A stretch of 64,000 nt of DNA. Source: Copromyces sp. CBS 386.78. Taxonomy: Eukaryota; Ascomycota; Sordariomycetes; Sordariales; Sordariaceae. The stretch covers positions 62,001-126,000 of the forward strand of contig MU839084.1 of assembly GCA_030685235.1 (NCBI GenBank). The letters run 5' to 3'. The translations under genes were made by a program, and so were the position numbers. Positions within the stretch are counted from its first letter, which is position 1. Every line of letters starts with the position of its first letter. The notes beneath the pieces were generated by a model. It did no database searches. It saw only the letters and a program-made list of their open reading frames with translations, and was not told the DNA's origin. Positions 49,109-62,099 of the stretch are shown here, piece by piece.

Positions 49109-50014
49109 TTTTCTTTATATATTTTATAGATTGATATAATAATATTAATATTAAATTAAATGTTAATAAACGCTTTATTAACTTCTACTAGGGTAATACT
49201 CCGTTCCCGTATTTCGAAATCGAATTTACTAAATTTATAGATAAATATGGACTTAATAACGTAATAAAAGTTCATTACTTTTATAATAAGTTTAATAAAC
49301 GGTTTTAAAATATTTTAATCTCTTAGGATTTCCCTGAAAATAATAATTATATTATATAATTAAAGTTTATAAAGAAGATTAGCCAGAAGTTAGAAAACGC
49401 CGACTATTATAATAAAATAATTATAGGTATTTTTAAAGATTTAGGCTCCTCTTCTAAGAATACTATAACGGCCCCTCTTATTATAGCCGATAAATTTATA
49501 AATTAAGGAAGAAATTAGATGGATTTTAATTCTATAAATCTCTTTACTATATTTGACCCCGAAATTTTTAAGGAACGAAAGGAGAAGGGCCTCTACTACT
49601 ATTATAGTTAGTAAAGTTATATCGCTTATAACTATTTCGGATTTATTAATTAGGGCGGTAAACTTCGTACTAATAATAAATCGGTTAGTAAAAAGAAGAA
49701 GGGTAGGGGTAGACGTAGTAATAGTAGTATTAGGTAAGAACCTACGGAGGTCCGTTCGGCAAGAGCCGCTAATACGATTATAACCTTTACGATTAAGCTG
49801 GCCGTAGGTAATAAATATTATAACAAATTGGAAAATATTTAGCTTCTACGCTTAGTCGTACGTAAAGGCCGAGCTAGGTAGTTATATTATAGAAATAATG
49901 AGATCCTTCAACGGATTTAAAGGAGGTACGAATTTAATCGTTAAATAATATTATTCTAAATTCAATTTTATTATTTACGTATATAATTACTAGCACGCAT
50001 AAAAACTATTATAT

Positions 50015-50330
50015 TTCCCTTATTAATAGCGGATATTCTATATTTACATTTATCGACTATTTTTTTATTATAAAATATAATCTTTCCCGTTTCCGCCTTC
50101 TTCGTTTTAAGAAATTCGTATTTATAAATAGAAATATTAAAGGTATAATTAACGAAGGAGTAATAAAAAGGCTATAGATAAGTTATTATAAAGAAGTTAT
50201 TACCTTCTTAATTTACAACTTTTCTAATAAATACCCGATTATTTTAGGGTTCCTTTAGATAAAATTCTATAAATTATATATTAATTATAAGAAAAGTAAT
50301 ATATATTTTAATTATTTGGGTTATAAGGAC
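50015..50330 (+). pseudogene. Gypsy aspartic protease remnant
   Basis: The plus frame reads ADSG/GYSIFTFID-like text (here GYSIFTFIDYFF) and, about 75 residues later, NKYPIILGFL, then IYFNYLGYKDRYL. This is the layout of gypsy proteases: an active-site loop followed by the ILG block. The catalytic Asp codon is no longer legible. Position directly before RT supports the call. Confidence 0.65.
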
Positions 50331-51379
50331 CGCTATTTATTAATGGAATTCCCTAATAATTAAACGGAAATACCCTAAGCCCTCTCTAACCTTATTTCTA
50401 TTATAATTACTTATATTTATAAAAAGGCGCTTCCCTAAAATAATTCTAAATTCCTTTCTTCTTTTCTTTACGTCCCTAAGGGCTATTTCCGTAAAGAAGT
50501 AGTTTAATACGAAGAAATTGAAGATTAATTTATTAGGGTTCCCTAATTTAAAGACGAAGGATTTAAAGAATAGACCTCTGACTCTCCTACTAAAATATTA
50601 TTAATAATTTTATTATAAATTCTTATTGTATACTGCATAAGCGTGAAAGTATAAGGTATTATAAGTATTATTACTATTTTCGTACTAATTAAGCGGGATA
50701 TACTATACGAACTATATATTAAATTTAATAGAAGATATATATTAACGGGTACGTACCGTACTAATATTCGGATAAGTAAGTATATTAAAGATAGTATAAA
50801 CCCTATTAATATTAAGGAATTTAATATTACTACTTTTAATTTTATTTATAAAAAGGACCGATTTTAGCTATACGTTACTAATTATATTTAATTAGAAAGG
50901 CTAATTACTATTTTAAAGTTTCGGAAAATAGATTTCACGTACGAAATTATAGAAAATATTATCGAAGGGCGAAGGGAGAAGTATAAGGACGATTTTCTAT
51001 ATTCTTTCTACTTTTTTATTAATAATATAATTAGTAAATACGGATTTAAAATAGAAAAGGAGGCGGCGGTAATTGCTAAATCCATCGCTTTAATAAAGGA
51101 TTTAACTAAGGACGTACTATTCTATAAAGAAATTATCCGTTATATTCATTTAATAAAAGTAACGGAAGAAGACGTTTAAAAATTCTTCGATAAAGTAAAT
51201 AAACCTTAGAAGACTAAAGAAGAAATAAAAGGAATATTAATAAATTATTATTAACTATATATTAACGCTTTTCTTCCTATATTAGCTAATAAAATACTCC
51301 TATACTATTTATACAATTATAAAATCAAATTTAAATTAAGAGAATAGCTACTATACGCTAAGCCTAAACCGATATTACC

Positions 51380-52060
51380 TATTAAAACTATTATTATTAA
51401 GAAGTAAATTAATGAAAATTTTAAAAAGAAGTTCATCCGTCCCTCCCAATCCGCCGCCGCTTCGCCTATCCTATTAGTATAAAAGCTAGGCAGAGGAATC
51501 CGTATTTACATTAACTATTATAGTATTAATAACGTTACTTTAAAAATATAATATCTAATTCCGTTAATTAAAGAAACCTTTAATATTATTTATAAAGCGA
51601 AAATCTTTATTAAATTCGATATTATTAGTACGTTTAATAAGATACGGGTAAAGGAAGGCTACGAATAGTTTACTATATTTATTACCCGCTTTAGGCTTTT
51701 CGAATCTTTAATATACTTATTTAATTTATAAGGGGTATTGGGGACGTTTTAAAATTATATTAACGACGTTTTATATAATATTTTTGATATATACGCTACC
51801 GTTTACTTTAATAATATCCTCGTCTATTTAGAAAATAAAGAGGATTACGTAAGGTACGTTAGCGAAGTCCTATGGAAGATAATCAATGCGGGCCTATAAA
51901 TTAATATTAATAAATACGATTTCTATATAAAACGGTCTAAGTATTTAGGGCTTATTATTACTTTTAGAAGTATTAAGATAGACTTAGAAAAAATAATAAT
52001 AATTATTTCGTAGGAGGTTCTAAATATTAAAAGAACGCTATAATATTTTTTAGGATTCAC
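51380..52060 (+). pseudogene. Gypsy reverse transcriptase remnant
   Basis: Recognisable blocks in order: INENFKKKFIRPSQS (near 51405), KFDIISTFNKIRVKEGYE (near 51613), ITRFRLFESLIY, and YFNNILVYLEN (near 51810), which corresponds to the catalytic YLDDILIYS with both Asp mutated to Asn. KRSKYLGLIIT follows. Stops replace Trp and Gln codons. The Asp-to-Asn changes are G-to-A, the RIP direction. Confidence 0.9.
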
Positions 52061-52079
52061 TAATTTCTATCGGCGGTTT

Positions 52080-52520
52080 ATTAAATATTTTTCTATCCTA
52101 GCGAAACTATTATACGAATTAATAAAGAAGACCGTTAAAAATTAGAAATAGGAGGACTAATATTAACGTTCTTTCGAGATATTTAAGCGAATTTTTATTA
52201 ACGGACTAATATTACGTATTTACGACTAATCTAAATAGACGGTCGTAATAACGGATACTTTAAATTGGGTTTACGGCGGTACTTTCTCTTAATATAACGA
52301 AGACGGAGTATTATAATTAGTAATTTACTTTAATTAATAATATTCGTTAGCGGAATATAATTACAATATTTACAATAAAGAATTATTTATTATTATTAAA
52401 GCGTTAGAGGAATAGAAGCTAAAGTTAGAGGGAGTATAATAATTATTCGAAATTTTAATAGACTATAAAGGATTAAAATCGTTTACGGTTAATAAATAAT
52501 TAATATTATAGTATATAAAG
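52080..52520 (+). pseudogene. Gypsy RNase H remnant
   Basis: Blocks such as GGTFSQYNEDG, YSLAEYNYNIYNKELF (the family motif around AEYNYxIYDKELLAI) and IIIKALEE occur in one frame with RIP-type stops between them. It directly follows the RT remnant, as expected for Ty3/gypsy. Confidence 0.85.
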
Positions 52521-52969
52521 TAATTATAATTTCTCTCCCGCTTTAATTTTACTATTTAATATTAATTGGGTTTACTATAAGTCCGCCCTAATACGTTAAA
52601 TTATAAATTAGAAAATATTTTAAAATACAAAGGTAATAAATATTTCCTAGTAAGGAATAAGGTTTTATTAAAGAAGGATATTTTTATTAATAATTCTTTC
52701 GTTTTAGAAAATAAAGGGGATCCGGAAGTTTTTATTAGGATAATTTATTTTTATAATTTAAAAGTTATAGACGAAATATTAGTAAATAATTTAATAATGG
52801 AAATTTATAAGAAATTAACCCTTCTTTAAAATATATTCGCCTATTTAATGTATTTAATAAAGAAAATATAATTAAAGGAAGTTAAAGGGAATTTTAAAAA
52901 ACTTTTATTCGTAGAATACTACGCTATATAAGGCCGGATCTATTATTGTAGTTCGGTTTTTTTTAACCC

Positions 52970-54060
52970 CGGAAATATTAAAGTCTATTATTAATTAATT
53001 TATTATATTTATAATACGTTAGGAATAGGGTATTTAGGGAGGGAAAAGATTTATAGCCTTCTCTTCTAATCTTTCTTTTAGCCGGGGATATATAATATAG
53101 TAAAGACTTACTATAAGACTTACTTAACGTATATAAAAACGAAGCTATTATAGTACGCGCTATACGGGTTTCTAAAGCTATTACTAATATTTTTTATTCT
53201 ATAGAAGGATATTTCTATTAATTACGTTATATTATTAATACCCTACGAACGCTACGGATAAGTATTCTAATATATTACGGTAATTATTAATAAATTAATA
53301 AAGATACGGTATTTTATCCCTATGGTAGGGTTAACCGTAGAGGAATTAGCGGACCGCTTTATAGAACGGTTCTATAATATTTATAATTTATTTAATATTA
53401 TTATATTTAATTAGGGTTCCTAATTTATTTTACAATTTTAGAAAATGTTATTAATGAGGCTAAAAATTAACTTTACGCCCTCCTCCGCTTTTTACCTAAT
53501 TACGAACGGGTAAATAGAATATATTAATATAAAAATAAAAAAATATTTACGAACTTTTATTAATTAGGTATAAAATAATGAGGTCGATTAATTATTAATA
53601 GCGGAATTTACTATTAATAATTTAGTTTTAAAAATAATAGGAGTTTTACTATTTTTTATTAATTATAATTTCTATTTCTAAATAAGGGTCGAACCCGCTA
53701 TAGCGTACCCCCTAAAAATATTAAAAATTTAATAAAATAAATATTTTAAAGTTATTAAAATTATTAATTAATTTAAAATAATTTTGGATTACGTAACGAT
53801 TAAAGTAAAGGAAATATAGAAATAGTATAAAAATAATATTAATAAAAGGAGATCGGACGCTTTGTAATATAAAATCGGGGATAAAGTCTTATTAAATATA
53901 GAGAATTTCGAAATTGGAAGATTATATATTAAATTAATTCTATTTTAGGAAAGGCTATTCGAAGTCCTAAAAGCTAGTAATTATATAGTTATTCTTTAAT
54001 TCTTAATTAATATAAAATATAGTCCTATATTCTATATTAATAAAGTGAAATTTTAGGAAG
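52970..54060 (+). pseudogene. Gypsy integrase remnant
   Basis: The plus frame shows YALYGFLKLL, YERYG, IRYFIPMVGLTVEELADRF, then a block equivalent to SDRGSQF (now FN-stop-GS-stop-F), SSAFYLITNG and AEFTINN. Further on are RVEPAIAYPL and a KIGDKVLLN-type C-terminal domain. This matches the catalytic core and GPY-like end of gypsy integrases. All stops fit Gln/Trp/Arg codons changed by RIP. Confidence 0.88.
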
Positions 54061-54570
54061 GATATATTGAAGGGGATGTAAAGGTAAATTAAAGGAGAAT
54101 TATAAAATAGACGGATAATAAGAAAGATTCCATCGAATAGAATTTTAACGGTATAAGCGGTTATAAATAGAATTTAAAGAATAGATAATAGGAATATTAC
54201 GTTTTATAGGCACTACTATACGTACTAAATTAGTAAAAACGGGTTAATGTTATAATATGCTTAGAAGCGGTACGGAAGTTCTACGAGAATTATTTAAACG
54301 AATTAGCGCCGCTAAATTAGATTGTTGTAGAAAAGCGGTGTAAAGTAGTAACGAACCGGTAGTTAGAAGCGGACTAATTATTATTAGCGGAGGTAAGAGT
54401 GGATTAATTAGTATTAGCGGGAAATATAGGGTACGGAGGATTAAGGAAATTGCTACGTAGAGTAGTAGTGGCTATAGAGGCTTTTATAAGGTAGACTAAA
54501 CGATTAATAAGTATTTCGATTGTTTTATATATTATTAATTAATTATACGGCTTCTTTTAGTCCGGGGTAG

Positions 54571-54878
54571 TATTATAGGGTTAGCCTTATAATAGTTTAG
54601 AATATACGGTTGGCAGTTATCGGAATTAAGGATTAGGCTATGGCTCCGAGTATAGTATAAGGCTATTACGGCCTTTGTAAAAGGCTACGATAGCCTTATT
54701 ATCGCTATCGCTATATAAGTTGTGCTAGTTTTGTAGTATTTATGAGATTGCTGTAGAATTGATCTCCCAAATTGGCTTCTATAAAAACTAGTCTGGGATC
54801 GCACCCTTGAACCTTTCTTCTTACTCCTTCGTGCAATTACGTATATTCTTACCTACCTTGTGCCTTTGCACCGTGATA
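54571..54878 (+). repeat. 3' LTR of the gypsy element (308 bp)
   Basis: Begins TATTATAGGGTTAGCC and ends CCGTGATA, followed by the target duplication CCTTT. Its 3' half has kept more C and G than the 5' LTR, so the two copies were mutated to different degrees. It allows the un-mutated LTR termini to be inferred as TATCAC...GTGATA. Confidence 0.9.
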
Positions 54879-54883
54879 CCTTT

Positions 54884-56860
54884 ACTTTAAGTAATAATTT
54901 ATTTAATTCTTCCTTTATTACCCTAATATTTTAAAGATTTAACTAGTTTATAAATTCTTTATACTTATTAATTGGTAGCGCTTTCGTTAAACCGTCGGCG
55001 ACTATCTCCTTAGTAGGTACGTAGTAAATTTCGAAGAGACCTCGCTACTACCCCTCCTTAAACTAATAATTATAAATATTAATATATTTAAATTTAGTTT
55101 AAAATTTAGCGTTCTCCTTTATAATAAGGCGGATCGTCTACTTATTATCGTATTTTAAAGGGATAATATCGAATTTAAATTTTATTATAAGAATTTAAAA
55201 GAGGCGTTTTATTTATATACCTTCCTTTATTCCTTCGGAAAGGGATAATAATTCTACTTCAATAGTAGAAGTCGTAATTATATTTTACTTATTAGTTCGC
55301 TAATTTACTATATTTTTAAATAATTATATCGCGAACCCTTAAAAGTTTTTATAATTAAGTATATTATTAGCGAAGGACGAATTTATTAGTACGTCGAAAT
55401 TATACCTACCCCCTAATTACAATACGTAATTTATAATACTTCTAATAAAGGCTTTAAGCTAATCGGTAGTACAGTAGTAATAGGGATTAGGGTTAGTAAA
55501 GAAACGAATTAACCGGGAAATTATAAATAATAAATCTAGCCGAATAATAATTATTAAGTAAAAAAGTTTACTAATAACCTTCTAATACCGTTTAATTAAA
55601 TATTAGGGGGCTATTTTTATAAAAGGTATTAATTCTTCTTATATTATAGGAGTACTAAGGGCTTTCCTATTCTATACGAGGTTCTCTATAATTTTTAAAA
55701 TATATTATCGTTAAAACAGCCAAATTAACCGTTTTAACCTATTTTAAAGGATCTCGATACTAAAAAACTATTAAAGATTATAACCGCCTATAAATTAATA
55801 ATAGTCCTTAAATATAGCAATTACTTAATTAGTTAAATTGAGGTACTCTCCTTTATAGGCAATAATAATATTATTAATATAAAAGAAGACTACTACGCTA
55901 TAATAAATATAAATATATAATTCTATAGAGATAGTTAAAAGGCTAATTTTTAAAAAGGTTCTAGTAAATTCCTTCTACTATAATAAGGGGGATCTACGTA
56001 AATTGTAGAGAGCCCTTAATAACTTTAATATCTTTCCTTTCTATCCGTATCTTTAGGGCGCCCGTATATAAATAAGTTCGTTAAAATATGCGTTAACGAA
56101 AGTATTAATAATATTATACTACTTGAGCTCGAAATTAAAATAAACTATAATAATTATTATAATCCGTAAGGAGCGGATTGCGAAGGTAGCTACGTATATA
56201 TTATATACGCTATTATATTCTTATTAATCTTTTCATACTACTAAATAAATTTTATACTTTAAGAAGATTCCTTCTATATTAAATTTATATATATATACTT
56301 ATATAAAATCGAAGGGGACTTTATTATTAATCTTCTACTTACTTTCATTAACCTATGCCTATAATTTCTTCTCCTTATAATTAACTATATACTCCTACTT
56401 AATTTAATAAAAGATAATATAGAAGGGATAATAATACAATTCTTTATACAATTTAGGGGGAGGAGGAAAATCTTACTATTAAAGTATAATTAATATATAT
56501 ATTATATTAAAATAATTAACTTTATTACGGGTTAACTTTAAATTTAGCGAAAATTCTTCCTTTAATATTTCTACCTTAAACTCTATAAAACGTAACTAAT
56601 CTAACCTTCCTTTTAAAATAGGGTTATTTTTAAAAATAGCTATATTAAAACGGGAAAATATAATTAGGAAACCTCTTACCTATCTAAAATACTAATTATA
56701 AATCGGCTAGCTCTCTTGTAGTTAAGAAGTACTTAACCCGCTAATAAGAAATAATATTAGACTTTTTAAAGGAAATAGATATACGGCTTTAACCTCCTCC
56801 TCTTTATTTAATATTATATCCTACTAACTATTATACGACTCCAATATCACGGGGTAGGAT
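54884..56860 (-). mobile_element. Ty1/copia RT-RNase H remnant, minus strand
   Basis: On the minus strand, RT text FYINNIIIAYKGE (near 55870), equivalent to YVDDIIIAG, is followed by IEVELLSLSEGIKEGI (SSTEAEYxALSEA block, near 55250) and YDNK-type sequence. YVPTKEIVADGLTKALPI (near 54990) comes last; it is the hallmark end of copia RNase H. The ordering shows that transcription ran toward lower coordinates. The frame is interrupted at 54884 by the right target duplication of the gypsy element. The gag-integrase half of copia is not seen to the right, so the copy is truncated or further disrupted. Confidence 0.82.
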
Positions 56861-56862
56861 AC

Positions 56863-57073
56863 TGTTGGGGGTGAGGTTGGATAAACGTAGTTGTATGAGG
56901 AAGGAAAGTAGGAGGAGGGAGGAGTGCGGTCTAAATATAGGGCAGGCTATGCCGTACCTAGGATCTAAACCGAGGCCTACTAGTGCATACGTATATACGG
57001 TCCTATTAGCTAATAACTAATAGATTCGACTATACAATGCCTAATACTATATACTATTATAAGTAATCCTATA
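56863..57073. mobile_element. LTR-like sequence with little RIP
   Basis: About 210 bp beginning TGTTGGGGGTGAGG, of normal composition for its first 150 bp, and ending near CCTATA (a CA end changed to TA). Possible short target duplication ATAC on both sides. It lies between the copia and second gypsy remnants and may be a solo LTR or the end of one of them. No second copy was found in this window. Confidence 0.4.
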
Positions 57074-58199
57074 ATACTACCTCCCTATAAAAGAAGTTTA
57101 TAGAACTTTAAATAATCTATTTAATATATATATATGAAATAATAGAATTTTATTTCAATCCCCGTCCTCTAACTCCTCGATTTATAATTAAATGCCTACG
57201 ACCCGCGATTAAACGGCTATATTATTATTATCTCCCTACTAATAAATCTTAATTTCTAACCGTACTTCTATATTCCTTATCGGGGGCCGCTTTCCCTACT
57301 AAACTTCCGCTAATCTCCTAAATATTTTATAGAAGAATTCGTCTATCTTTTTTACATCCTCTTCGGATAAGGGTTTTAATTCTTAGTTTATAATTTTAAT
57401 TACGGACTTTCGTACCTCTTAATTAGCTATAATATCCGCTATAACGGTATTAATTTACTCCTTCAAATCGGTAATACGTCTAAAACGTTTCGGGGGTAAT
57501 ATTAGGGCGGGCAACGCCGTATAACGTATTTAAAGTATTAGGGCCCTCGTTATATAGTGTATTTAAGGTGCGGGTAACGCTGTATAGCGTATTTAAAATA
57601 CGGGCGATATTATATAGCGTATTTGGGGTATTAAGGCCCTCCGCTCTTAAAGTATAATTTTAATTTTTAGTTAGCTTTAAACCGCTAGTAGGATAGGGGT
57701 ATTTAGGTAATCGCAATAAAATGCGATAACGGAGTCCCTTATTCCTTTAACGTTATTGAAGGGTTCGTCGGTAGGGTTGTAATATTTCTACTTTATAGTA
57801 TAGAACTAATAATAATTGCCTCCCTACTAGAAATAATTTAAAAATTTATTAAACTCTTACTCTGCTACTTCTTCGTAATTATTTATTCTAATTATAATTC
57901 TACTTTCGTTAGTTCGTACGTCGCCTTATAAGTCGGTTTAATTAAGGAGGCCTTTATAATAAAATTTTACTATAAAAACGTAGAATATTAGCGAGTATTT
58001 TATATTAATAAATAAAATTAGTTTAATATTATAAGATCGCGCTTAATCTATTTTAAAAGGGCCTTCCTATTGTAGGCATAGTTTATTATATAGTCTGCTA
58101 TTATTAAAATTAGTCGTATTAAATATAATTAGGTTTCTAACGCAGTATTTTAATACGTTAAACTAATTCTTATTAATATTAGCCTCGTATTAGTCCTAT

Positions 58200-59100
58200 A
58201 CTTTCTTTGTAAAAGTATATATATAGTCCTAAATAGCTTCGAAACGAGCGAATAGTTCGTTAGCCTTTAAATATTCTTTCTACTATACTAGCAAAAAATT
58301 TTCTAATAGTACGACCGCTACGGATTTAATACTTATACGGGGGTAAAAACCGTAATTAATAAAGAATAGAATTATACTTATAGTTTCGAATACTATATTA
58401 TTACTTACGAACTCCGTTAATAATAGTTATTATACTTAGTCCGTTTATGCCTAATTAATAAAAATACGTAAATATTATTCTATTTTTATATTAATATATT
58501 CCGTCTAAGTATTCGTTTAAGGGTAGAAAGCGGAGTTCAATAGCCTTTTAATAGCTAGGTATTTATAAATAGTAGATTAGAAAAGAGAGATAAATTATAA
58601 GCTACGGTCGGAAATGATAATATTAAATAGGTTGTAAAGGGTATAAATATAATTAATAAAATGGTCCGTTAATTCTTCCGCTTTTATAGTAACGGTCGGG
58701 ATATAATAACGTATCTTTATTAAACAGTCTATAATAATAATAATATATTTAAATTTCTAGCCTAAATATAAATTTTTTAATAATAGAGAAATATAATTAA
58801 GCGAAATATCCGTCTATAGTACGTAAACTATAAATATAGGTTTAAAATAGTTTACTTTAGTTCGTCGTAATACCTTCGTTTTCGAATATACTAAGCAACT
58901 CTTATAATAAATTCGAACGGCTTCTACTATATTTAACCAATACTAATATTCGTTTATTTATGCCCAAATTTTATCTCTGCCTAAATAGCTAGCCGTTAGC
59001 GATAAATAAGTATAATAGATAAGTAGTAAATAAGTAACGGTATTATTAGGGTTAATAAGTACCCTCTCTTTATAATAGGCCTTGCCTCCCGCCGTAAAAT
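58200..59100 (-). pseudogene. Integrase remnant of the second gypsy element
   Basis: The minus frame reads IISDRSL (catalytic-core SDRGSQF region, near 58600), KRLLNSAFYP, then a TDGQTERVN-type segment with stops (TEYINIKIE), EFVSNNIVFETI and FFINYGFYPRI. RFEAI and further C-terminal text follow near 58230. The Asp of the second catalytic position is preserved in this copy. Confidence 0.85.
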
Positions 59101-60099
59101 ATTTGGTAAAAACGATCTTAAACTTCTTCTTAATATAAGGGCGCTATTTAATATAATTTAAATCCTTTAAGTAATTAACGGCCTCCTATATTAAAGTTAA
59201 CCGATTGTAACTCTCGTTAATAATATCGTTAATTAATTTATTTAATTCCTTTAAAGTATTTAAGGAAAAAAAGAATACTTTTTTATTAAAATCGAAGTCG
59301 TTGCTAATTGTTATAGCCGATAAAGAAAGGCAACCCTCTTTAAAGCGGGTAGGGTTAATAAACTTATAGTTTTTTACTTTTAAGCGATAATTGTTTATAT
59401 TTAGAAGTATATCCTTTAGCTTCCTATTTAGTATATTGGGGCGAAGATTTCGTAACCGTAATATATAGAGGATTGAAAAATTGAATTATAATAGAAATTA
59501 TAATTACCGTATATAGTGGAGTATAAACTATTTATTTATTGTAAAAGTCTTTAAATTCTTATAATCCGTAATAATATTAAAAAGTTATTAGGCGCCTTCT
59601 AATTTTAAGCGCTACTCTTCTAGGGCCTTAATAATAGCGAAGAATTCTTTATTATAAATATTATAATTATATTCTACTATTAAATACTGCGCTAAAAAAT
59701 ACGCGACTAAGTAAAGCTTATTATTATCCCTATATTAGGAAAGGGTATTTTTAAAAACCTAATTCGAAGTATCGGTTTTAACGACTATCTTCTTAGACTA
59801 GTCGTAGATTTATAAGGTTAGGCTGCTAATAAACGCGGCCTTCAAAGTCTCAAAAGTAGATTACTATACTATAGTCTACAATTATTCTACGTCCTTTTTC
59901 GTAAAATCGTACAATAGTACTACTATTATTAAAAAACTTTTAATAAAACGATAATAGAAATTAGCAAATCCTAAAAAACTCTATAAAAACTTCTTTAACG
60001 TCGGGGATTATTAATTTATAATAACTTTAACCTTTATTAGATCTATTTCGATACTGCCAAGTATAATAATTAGTTTAAAATATTTAGTTTTCTTAGTAT

Positions 60100-60720
60100 A
60101 AAATTCGTATTTATCGATATTAACCTATAGGCCGGCCTTTTCTAGGCGGGTAAGAATATCGTTTACATACTTCTAATACTCCTCCTCGTTATTTAAAAAG
60201 ATGAGGATATTATTTAAATAAGCGGTCGTATATACGTCTAAAATATTATATAAAATATCGTTAATGTAATTCTAAAATATACTAAACGTTCTTTATAAGC
60301 CGAAAAGATAAATAAGTAATTTAAATAGGCCAAAGCGGGTAATAAACGCCGTTAACTATTCGTATCCTTCTATAACGTAAATATAATTAAAAGCGGCAAT
60401 AATATTTAGTTTAATAAAAAATTTAACCTTATAAATAGTATTAAAAGTTTCTTTAATTAAGGGGAACGGGTAACGGCTTTTAAAAGTAACGTTATTAATC
60501 CCCTTATAATCTACGTAAATTTTAATACCTCTGCCTAGTTTTTATACTAGTAAAATCTAGGAAACGGTTTCTAATTACGAAGGACGGATAAACTTATTAC
60601 GGAGATTCTCGTCGATTTATTTTTTAATTATATTTAATTCGTCGGAATTAAACGCTTTTAATTTTATATAGGGCGCCTATTCTCCCGGGCGGAATTCGAT
60701 TTTAAAATTGTAAAAACAGT
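60100..60720 (-). pseudogene. Reverse transcriptase remnant of the second gypsy element
   Basis: Minus-strand text KLNIIAAFNYIYVIEGYE (near 60400), then ITRFGLFKLLIYLFGL and TAYLNNILIFLNNEEE (near 60210), the catalytic box with both Asp changed to Asn. Motif order and spacing are those of gypsy RT. The frame is broken by TAG at a conserved Trp after EGYE. Confidence 0.88.
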
Positions 60721-61689
60721 AGGGGGGTAAAACCGTTATATTATAAAATCTAAAAACGTCGAAGTAATTTTAATATTATTTAGGAAATTTCTCCTTAATT
60801 TAAACGTTAATCTTAGGCGGCTTATTAGCCTTTTTGTAAAATTTGGTTATATTTTCCTCTATAATATTAGCGGCGAATTTAATAGCTTTACAACGTTCGA
60901 AATCCTTATTTATATTACCGTTAAAATAAATATATTTAACGATCTTCGTTATTTAAATAGCAACTTTAAATCCCTTACTAGTATAGGCGTTAATTTATAA
61001 ATAGTAACGTTTACTTAACAATTTCTTATACTTAGCGCTATTACCGTCCTAAATTTCTTATTCTATTTCTAAAATAAGGTTCGCCAAACTATTAAATATA
61101 TTGTAATTATAATCGTAATTATATTTAATTCCTATCCTTACCCTTTTATTAACGACGCCTTTATTATTTTTATATTCTTTAAATTTTAGGGCGCCCCCCT
61201 CTACCTCTTTAACCTAGGCTTCCTCTTCTACCCTAGCCTCTTCTAAAATCTTATAGAATTCTACGTACGAAGTACGGAATACCTGTAGATAATACTTTTC
61301 GCATAGCTAATTAAAATTAGCGGCCGTTATATCTTTAATATTTACGGGGTTAATTAATTCGTTCTAAAAATATATCTTACGTACTATAACGTAGTAATAG
61401 GGGTTAAATCTTTGCTAGCCGGCTATAGTACGGTAAATAATAGGTTTAGTCCGCTTAAAAGCCCTAATAACGATATCTGTAATTAGGGCGGAATTTAAGG
61501 TACTAAGGGTATTATTTTCAATAGTATTAGGAGCGGGGTCCGTAATTAGGGTATTAAAGCCGATTACTTCGGTTATATTTTATACAGTTTTGTAATAATA
61601 TATATAAGCGTACTTTTAAATTTTAAGCGCGTATTATAAAAAGGGTAAAAGGTTTATAGGAAGGTAGCGGTCTATATAGCGGTTAGTAA

Positions 61690-61980
61690 AGGTAATAGCG
61701 CCGTTTAATTATAATATTATAGGGTTATAAAATTTGAGCTATAGTATACCTAAAATAACGGGATAATCGTTAGTTAGGTCGTAGGCTAATATAGCGATTG
61801 TTTTTATATAATAACCGATCCGTAATTAAATTTTATAATAATAAGTAATAAAGTCCTTAGGTATACCGTCTGCTAAATATAAAACCTTTAGTTTAGGGAG
61901 CTTTAATAGCGGAATAATATAGCGAATAGTAAAACCGCGGTCGATAAAAGCGAAAGCGGAATATTCGCTATTAATTAAAA
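61690..61980 (-). pseudogene. Protease remnant of the second gypsy element
   Basis: The minus frame gives LINSEYSAFAFIDRGF, equivalent to the active-site loop LIDSGATxxFID (Asp and Gly changed by G-to-A). LPKLKVLYLADGIP follows, and NDYPVILGIL is at the end. It is unusually readable for this region. Confidence 0.8.
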
Positions 61981-62099
61981 TAGTATATTTACTTCGTTAA
62001 TTATATAATCCGTAGATAATTTAAGTAAAAAAGAAGATAGAATTATTATTATAGCTATTTAAATTTGAATTTTTAAATTAAACTACTTTTAAATCTATT

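Larger units (their letters stand above)
47690..49550 (+). pseudogene. RIP-broken gag region of the gypsy element
   Basis: Translating in the plus frames gives gag-like text such as LTEDLILNIKVY, GLTEDIWLYLISRNYKV and RIIFRLGLNLRLILD, with several stops. The sequence resumes after the 592-bp insertion at 48517-49108. Assignment rests on position between the 5' LTR and the protease and on general resemblance to gypsy gag. No zinc knuckle is clearly legible. Confidence 0.55.
47108..54878 (+). mobile_element. Complete Ty3/gypsy LTR retrotransposon, RIP-inactivated
   Basis: 7771 bp bounded by two 308-bp LTRs and a 5-bp target duplication CCTTT (47103-47107 and 54879-54883). Between the LTRs the plus strand shows, in order, gag-like sequence, aspartic protease, reverse transcriptase, RNase H and integrase. 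All are interrupted by TAA/TAG stops where relatives have Gln or Trp. Order RT, RNase H, integrase identifies Ty3/gypsy. The LTR ends are TATCAC...GTGATA rather than the common TG...CA. A 592-bp inverted-repeat element sits inside the gag region (48517-49108), so the element without it would be about 7.2 kb. The target duplication and equal LTR lengths show that it inserted as a single unit. Confidence 0.9.
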
